Positions 57,301 through 64,000 of a stretch of 64,000 nucleotides of DNA are shown here, in pieces. The stretch spans positions 79,977,132 through 80,041,131 of the forward strand of contig CM057829.1 in the NCBI GenBank assembly GCA_030068075.1. The letters run 5' to 3'. Below the pieces are notes generated by a model. It ran no database searches. It was not told the DNA's origin and saw only the letters and a program-made list of their open reading frames with translations. How positions within the stretch are numbered: the first letter of the stretch is position 1; each line of letters opens with the position of its first letter. Source of the stretch: Paguma larvata. Taxonomy: Eukaryota > Chordata > Mammalia > Carnivora > Viverridae. The position numbers and the translations under genes are program-made.

Positions 57301-59380
57301 CCCAATCAGGAAGAGCTCCGCCCTTTCTTCTCTCCTGAGATGCTCTAATGACAAACCATTGGTGGTGGATCCCAAGGCCACTGGTGGAGGCTGGGGTGGG
57401 ACCTGGGAGATGGGAAATGTTTTAGTAGAGTGAACCCCCAGTCACTCTCCCGAGGCTAAGATTGTATCCTAATCCCCCTTCCCAACCACCAGTCCTCCTA
57501 CCGTTGTCTTCTTTATCTGCCCAAGAGTCGGTCCGCCTGTTTTCCTTCTCCACATCTGTGTCCTATGGTTTTTGTGTGGGCTTTTCTTCATCCTGGAATA
57601 GATCCCCGATTCACTGCTTTTGCCCTATCACCCATCTGACTTTGAGGCAAACACAGCATTTTTTTTATTTTTGAAAAGGATCGTTTTTAATAGTAATGAT
57701 GGGAAAGGAGGGGACAAATAGAGGTGTAAGAGTATCCCCATTTTTCCTTTCTTTTATACAACTAGATTTTTATGGAATCAAAATATACGGAAGGACCTAA
57801 ATAGAGGGTAAACTTCAGATTTCATGTTAGTTATTTGTCGTAGGAGTTGGAGTAGATGTCGGGGATGCACAAAGCTTCTGAAAGGATGGTGAAGATTTGC
57901 AGCGGGCTGTGGGCACTGCTGGCAATGTCACATCTTGGACTGGGTGGGGTAAGGACGGGAAGAGAAAGTCAGTTCTGGGACTTTGCTTTCCACTCAATGC
58001 TCCTCACTTGCTACTGCTTCTGAACGCGGCTCCCCAGTGCCCATCTCCCTCCCCCTCATTGATTCTCTCCCTAGCCCCCAGTCTAGGACAGCAGGGAGCA
58101 GCAGGGTGAGAAGTCAGACACACAAGATTGTTTCTAAGTGTTGATAATTTTCTCTGTGCTCTTGATGGCCTCTCATTACTGACCTGTGGCAAGTTTCCAC
58201 GATATTGTTTTCTAGGTTAGTAGACCAGGCTGTGGAATATAAAGAAGACCCAAGGGGAGAAAGAGATGGAGAGGAACTCATATACTTTTAGTTTTTGTTC
58301 TATTGCTTCTAAGCCTTTGGAAAAGACTATAACCGACAACTACAACCCATTTTCAAACTTAAATTATATCTGTGCAATTTAGGTAGAAAGCCCCTGGGCA
58401 GATATGGTACCTTTTTTTCTGTGCCTGCCAGGGTACCAAGCACATTGAAGGCATTTAACAAATAATGATAATAATTTAAAGCAATGGGAGCATTGGGTGT
58501 ATAGGGAGATAAGAAACTGGAAGACTGGGGCCCACTAATAATTAATAATGTCTCAGGAGGTGGTCCTACTGTTTTTGGATTTTAAATCCCCTTGTTCAAT
58601 TTCTTGCTGGAGTGAATTCCACACAAAAAAGAATAATCTTTAATTTGATACTTAGTCACTTCAGTGTCCTGTGCTGAGCTAGCTAAGATTGCATATTCTT
58701 ATGAAAATATACGCATTCATAATCAGTCTGATAATGTTGCTCCCCAGGGCTTCTAAATGCAAAAGCAAGAGATCATATATTCAGATATGTGTCTTCAAAG
58801 TCGTAGGATCATCTGAGAAGTTCGCATTTCTCATTTTTTACTTTTTATTCATGGATTTGAAAGGAAAACAACACCATGAAAACTTCTAATTAAATACATA
58901 ATGAAACAAGGCCCAGCACCTGTGAGTGAAGGCTTCACCAGAAATGAATTCTTGTTCTTTATGTGATAGGCCGAATTGACAGACATTGTCATAAAATTAC
59001 AGGATAACTAGAGTATGCTTTTGATTAAGATTTCATTACCAATTATTTTGCTGCCCCTTATGTTTACATTCTGAAGATGTGGAGTCTGCATTTATTTACG
59101 TGGTCGAGATATTCAGAGACCATAGGAAAGGCTTCCCCCCAAGGAAAGATGGGAAAGAATGCAAAGCGTGTCTTCTGTGTCCATCCCTTCTTCCAGTGTG
59201 TTCTTTTTCTTATGTCTAGCGCACCCTTTAGCCCCTTTCACTCTTTAGAATGAAAGAGATTTTCATTCTCTTCTCTGGGTCAAAGCTTGTTATCCTTTGC
59301 TTTTCCGAACTGACTCCATCTCATTTTAGATTCTGCTTTCATAATATTCTTGAATCCTTCCTCTCTATATCCTCTTTGCC
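54400..59380. other. Intergenic, no gene recognised
   Basis: Mixed-composition DNA without a recognisable exon or repeat that I can name with confidence. A 102-codon plus-strand frame at 54891-55199 starts with a hydrophobic leader-like stretch but matches nothing known and has no supporting context. Confidence 0.55.
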
Positions 59381-59566
59381 ACGGTCTTATTTTGAGACTG
59401 CACCATCTCTTATCTGAATTACTGCAATAGCTTCTTGACTGGTGCCTTCAGTCAGGTCTTCTTCTGGTCCATCCTTCACCTGCTGTTATAGTTTTTGTTT
59501 CGTTTTTTCCCCCTTTCTTTCTTTCTTTCTTTTTTTTTGTTTTTTAGAGAAAGAACAAGGAATCTT

Positions 59567-59810
59567 TAATGTTTATTTATTTTCGAGAGAGAGACAGACA
59601 GACAGTATGAACAAGGTGAGGGGCAGAGAGAGAGGGAGACATAGAATCTAAAGCAGGCTCCAGGCTCTGAGCTGTCAGCACAGAGCCCAACATGGGGCTT
59701 GAACCCATGAACCGTAAGATCATGATCTGAGCTGAACTCAGAGGCTTAACTGATCTCAGAGGCTTGAACCCATGAACCGTAAGATCATGACTGAGCCATC
59801 CAGGCACCCC
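59567..59810 (-). repeat. Felid SINE with internal 65-bp-offset duplication
   Basis: The inverted copy carries the 30-bp block beginning GGCTTGAACCCATGAACCGT twice, at 59696-59725 and 59761-59790. The head ends GAGCCATCCAGGCACCCC. The duplication lies within the tRNA-related part. Confidence 0.9.
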
Positions 59811-59876
59811 TATTTATTTTTTTCCTTAAAACATAGGTCTGCTTTTGTCTCTCCTATGGCTAAAATTTTGGACACC

Positions 59877-60001
59877 TTGGGGCACTTGGGTGGCTCAGTC
59901 GTTTGAGCATCTGACTATTGATTTTTGCCTTGGTCATGATCCCAGGGTCATGAGATTGAGCTCTGCATCAGTCTCTGTGGTGAGCATGGAGCCTGCTTAA
60001 G

Positions 60002-60053
<52 letters not shown>

Positions 60054-60096
60054 CCTCTGCCCTTCCCTCACTCATGCTCTCTTTCTCTCTCTCAAA
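59877..60096 (+). repeat. Felid SINE with expanded (CT)n
   Basis: The head GGGGCACTTGGGTGGCTCAG is followed by a pure CT run (60005-60049), far longer than in other copies here. The duplication AAATTTTGGACACC (59863-59876) is matched by AAATTTTGACACC at 60097-60109, one base shorter. Confidence 0.92.
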
Positions 60097-60169
60097 AAAT
60101 TTTGACACCCCACTCATCAGCTCTCAGATAAAAATCATACTCTGTAGCAGAGTATAAAAAGAACTTTGT

Positions 60170-60382
60170 TGGGGCACCTGGGTGGCTCAGTTGGTTAAGC
60201 GGCCTACTTCAGCTCAGGTCATGATCTCACAGTCTGTGAGTTCAAGCCCCGCATCAGGCTCTGTGCTGACGGCTCAGAGCCTGGAGCCTGCTTCAGATTC
60301 TGTATCTCCCTTTCTCTCTGCCCTTCCCTTGCTCTCGCTCTGTCTCTATGTCTCTCAAAAATAAATAAAAATGTTAAAAAAA
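60170..60382 (+). repeat. Young felid SINE, perfect 14-bp target-site duplication
   Basis: The near-consensus head GGGGCACCTGGGTGGCTCAG leads to a long A-rich tail. AAAAAGAACTTTGT flanks it exactly at 60156-60169 and 60383-60396. Confidence 0.95.
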
Positions 60383-60639
60383 AAAAAGAACTTTGTCATC
60401 TGGTCCCTGGCTATCTTCCCAGCATCAGCAGTTGCTACCTGACCATAGATCTTTGTACATGTGTCTTTATAAGGGCTATTTTGCTCCATCCATACCTTTG
60501 AACATGATAGTCTGTCTTCTTGGGTTGTATTTTTCCCTTTGTTTCTCTGAAAGATGCCTGCCTTTCCTTTAAGGCTCACCTTGAAATTACTTTATTATAT
60601 TAAAGATGGCAATTATTTCCTCCTTATTCCCACACTTCC

Positions 60640-62248
60640 TTTTAGGAGAATCTATCTTTGGACTGGGGTAGGATGATGTCAGTTTCTCTTTCCAAGAATT
60701 GATATGGGAATATAGACAGAGTGAATTCGTTGGCTATGGATGATGGATAAGTAAGGTGTTAGGGTCTCAAGGGTTGATATGGTCATATGTACAAGCCAAG
60801 AAAGCTGATCTATGGCAAGAGGGAGGAAAATGGGGCAAATTTCAGGAAAAAGCATATATGAAAGATATGCTAAGAAAGAGAACACCAATGGGTTCTCATT
60901 AGTTTGTCGGCTCTTGTCAGAGTCCCTCTTGAGACTGCATTTGCCTTTTAGAAACTCTTAGCTATTTATGCTAATATATTCTTTATTTAACTTGTCCAAC
61001 TGAGTTTCCGTTTTTTGTTATGATTCCTTATTAAGACTCATCTAATATATACAATAAAATGATTGCCTACATATCCATCTTCTCTACCAGACAGTAAACT
61101 CCCTGACAGTGGGTACAGTGTTTTGTTTATCTTGAGATTCCCAGCAATTAGTCTAGCTGTGGTAGATTGACAATAAATGTTTGAATGAATGAATACTAAC
61201 CTCATTTTTTCACTGCCTTTCCTAACAAAGAGCTTATGAAATTACAAAGTTGGTGTTGCTATCATAGTGGATGATAAAGTGTTAGGTCTTCCAGTAACAT
61301 ATTGTATTTTAATAAGGATTTTCTGGAATCAATCCTTTGAGGTACAGGAACAGTCATAAAAGTAGGAATTTATCAGTATTGGATTTCATGGGGAGGTATT
61401 TGGGACCCTTTCAATGTCTGAAATCATAACATACCTTTGATCAGGGCCAGCGGGGTGTAGGAGGGACAACAACAGGGGGAATTGCCTGAGGGACAGGAGG
61501 ACACCTTTCCTGCGGGGACTGATGAAGTGGGAACCAGGAGTGGGACCTGACTTCCCAGAACTGCATTTAATTCCTTTGAATGGTTTCCTATAAACACAGA
61601 TCATCTGGGAAGAACAGAAAATAGTCTTAGAGGAACGTTTCAAAATGCTGAGTTCCTTGAGGTTATATCACAACCTGGAAAGTTCACTTTGTGAATCAGT
61701 GTGTTGCTCTTTAAATGTTGTTATTTCTGATAATACACTCTCTTACACTTTCTGTGTTGGTATTACTGATAAAATGACACTTAACAGGCATCAAATACAC
61801 AATTATTTTCTATGGCATAAATTAAAGACGATGTCATATTATAACTGAGACCTCACTATAGGAAAATCAAATGCAATGTATCATTGAAATTAGCCTGAGA
61901 TGAATGTTTCCTTCTCCCAAATTTAACCTTCCAAAATTTTTAGGTCATATAATTAATGATCTCTCCTTTTAATTGTGAGGTGTACATTTTTACCTTCATT
62001 TCTTCCTAATCTACAGTATTAATAAGCCTTCCCATTGTTTGGCTATACCAAGACTCTTCTTCTTAGTTTTTTTTTTTTTTAGTTGTTGTTTTGTTATTGT
62101 TGTTAGTGGTGGTGGTGGTTGAACCAGGACAGTGAAACTGTCATTCTCATTAACTGGGTTTCTCTCTCTCGGTGCAGATACCTTTGAGAACATCAGCATT
62201 CATCAGACCAAGCCCTATTTTAGGCAAGGCCTCTTCTAGACAAAACTT
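60640..62248. other. Intergenic; L2 3' end near 61,075-61,195, otherwise unassigned
   Basis: The stretch CAGACAGTAAACTCCCTGACAG through ACAATAAATGTTTGAATGAA is an L2 3' end in plus orientation. A (GTT)/(GGT)-rich simple stretch lies at 62,082-62,120. No gene is recognised. Confidence 0.6.
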
Positions 62249-62265
62249 TAAATAGAGAATTCATC

Positions 62266-62504
62266 CTCCTCCTTCTTTTTTTTTTTTTTGAAAAAACTTT
62301 TTAAATATTTATTTATTTTTGAGATAGAGAGAGAAAGAGAGAGAGCACGAGTGAGGGAGGGTCACAGAGAGAGGGGGAGAGAGGATCCGAAGTGGGCTCT
62401 GTGATGACAGCAGAGAGCCCGATGTGTGGCTTGAACTCATGAACCGTGAGATCATGACGTGTGCCGAAGTCAGATGCTTAACTGACTAAACCACGCAGGT
62501 GCCC
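62266..62504 (-). repeat. Felid SINE, 17-bp target-site duplication
   Basis: An inverted copy with a long T-rich tail and head ACTAAACCACGCAGGTGCCC. TAAA(T/C)AG(A/G)GAATTCATC flanks it at 62249-62265 and 62505-62521. Confidence 0.92.
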
Positions 62505-62521
62505 TAAACAGGGAATTCATC

Positions 62522-64000
62522 TTTCTTAATGCTATTCTGGTAAATGTGCCAGGCATTAGAGGCTAGCTTTATTTAGGACTTAATAAATTCTATATGTGGT
62601 TTAAGGGGATGTTCCTTTTAACATTAAATGTAATTATAATAGCATCGGGGTGCAATGTAGGCTTGTTGGATAAACACATAATTTTATGGGTGCTTAACAG
62701 ATTCTGTGCTTATTCCTCTCTAGTGAAAATGTTTCTCAGCTCCAGTAAAACATATACGCACTATCCTTTAAAGAATCTAAGAACATAAATGGAAGTTAAA
62801 CAGCTGGACAGAATGCCAATGTTTTAAAATATAGCTAGGAATCAAAGTTATAAACCAAAGAGACCTCTTTAGCTTCAAAGGTAGCCAATTAAGTTGCAAA
62901 CACTATTGATAATAGTTGCTTTATTCAGAGCCTTATTATATAAAACACCACGCTGTCTTGAAACTGAAGAGGTTGCTGTGCAGTCGTCTCCATAATCCAT
63001 AATTGAAAGAATCATAAATGTAACAATTATTTCCCTCTATGATTGCTTTCACAATTTCTTGTTCTCTGCAGGATCCTTGTGTTTTTTTTCTCTTTCAGCT
63101 CATTGCAACAATCAAGCAATTATGGTGTGATTCATATTTAAGATTAAATTTTGCATGTCTACTGAGGTATATAAAAATCTCTATTTTTCATAATTGTAAA
63201 CTATGTTTATATAATCAATCAACTTTTTAAGTAAGTAGTATTGACTGCAACATATCCTTTATAACTAATATCTATTTGGCCTAAGTTTTATAAGTTTTTA
63301 TCAATCAATGTCTTATAACAAAACAGCGTGATTAAAGATGGACATAAATAGTATAATATTCAAATTGGAAAAGCTACTCTGAATGATGGAAAAGAAATAA
63401 GAAATAAAAGCAATTCCCATATGTTATATTTTAATCTAATATTAAAAAGTCCTGTCATCCTCCAGAAGATATTTCTAGCTTTAAAGACTTTACAGTGTTG
63501 GTGATGAACTAAATGAAGATGTTATTACTTCTCAGGTTCAATATTGTCATTCTGTACATATCATGCAGTGACAGAGAATGCTTACAAATCTATTAATCAA
63601 ATAAGTTAACATCAGTTACAAATCAGACAAATCAGTTACTTTTTGTTTAGGAGTGATTGCTCACCAGGCTTGGATTGGAGACCAGCCAGCTTCTGTAAGA
63701 ACCCTGATTTAATGGTTGAGTTTAACGAGAGAGGTTAAGCTCTCTTTCTCCTTTCTCACTCCCCACTCCACCTCATGTCTAGTGGGAGAAGAGGGAGTGA
63801 GACCACATAGGGAAGAGGAGAGGCAAAGTGGAAGGGGAATGAGGGCACAGTTCCAGAGAGGTTCTCATGCATTTTGAGCATGTGAAATGAAAGTAGCTCC
63901 CCACATGGAAGTTCAAACTCTTCTATGAAAAAAGAAAAAAAAAAAAAGCCATCAAAGTACATCATCTTAACCAAAGCTAGTAGCGCTTTATAATATTTTA
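62522..64000. other. Intergenic right end, nothing recognised
   Basis: AT-rich DNA without identifiable exon, RNA gene or named repeat. Confidence 0.6.

Larger units (their letters stand above)
59385..60640 (+). repeat. L2 LINE fragment broken up by three SINEs
   Basis: L2 motifs appear in order before, between and after the SINEs: TCTCTTATCTGAATTACTGC and AATAGCTTCTTGACTGG, then ATCAGCTCTCAGATAAAAATC, TTTGTCATCTGGTCCCTGGC, TTGTACATGTGTCTTTATAA and AAGATGCCTGCCTTTCCTTT. The three SINEs arrived later. Confidence 0.65.

Overview
This window is vertebrate nuclear DNA from a cat-like carnivore. The evidence is twofold. Its dispersed repeats are dominated by the tRNA-Lys-derived carnivore SINE in its felid form (5' end GCGCCTGGGTGGCTCAG, A-rich tail), about two dozen copies, many with clear target-site duplications. 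The only recognisable protein-coding gene is a typical mammalian multi-exon gene with large introns. No bacterial, plasmid, phage or CRISPR content was seen.

Left half (about 1-32,600), minus strand: the 5' half of MAP3K7 (TAK1), the MAP3 kinase that links TGF-beta, IL-1, TNF and Toll-like receptors to NF-kB, JNK and p38. Eight coding exons can be placed to the base: 32289-32408, 17771-17881, 14784-14849, 14252-14297, 13014-13152, 6044-6168, 2990-3118 and 1102-1232. Joined, they give 867 nt (289 codons) with no frame break. They cover the serine-rich N-terminus and essentially the whole kinase domain: glycine loop, K63, E77, M104 gatekeeper, HRD D156, DFG D175, activation-loop T184/T187 and the APE motif. 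Every intron starts GT and ends AG. The remaining exons (C-terminal half, with the TAB2/TAB3-binding region) lie beyond base 1. The promoter is a TATA-less CpG island around 32,140-32,860.

The introns hold SINEs, MIR, L2 and L1 fragments and pogo-like DNA transposon remnants. Among them is a 78-bp near-perfect palindrome (5398-5475) next to a locally duplicated Tigger/MER2-like element, and an L2 copy whose decayed reverse transcriptase motifs can still be read.

Right half (about 32,900-64,000): no protein-coding gene was recognised. It holds SINEs (some young-looking), L2 and MIR fragments, tandem duplications and simple repeats. One feature is not explained by repeats: an orphan CpG island at about 53,570-54,270, some 21 kb upstream of the MAP3K7 start, with good splice-donor candidates. 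It may be the promoter of a long non-coding RNA or a distal regulatory element.

I found no convincing undescribed biological system. The items most worth checking are the orphan CpG island, the palindrome with its duplicated transposon, and the youngest SINE insertions.
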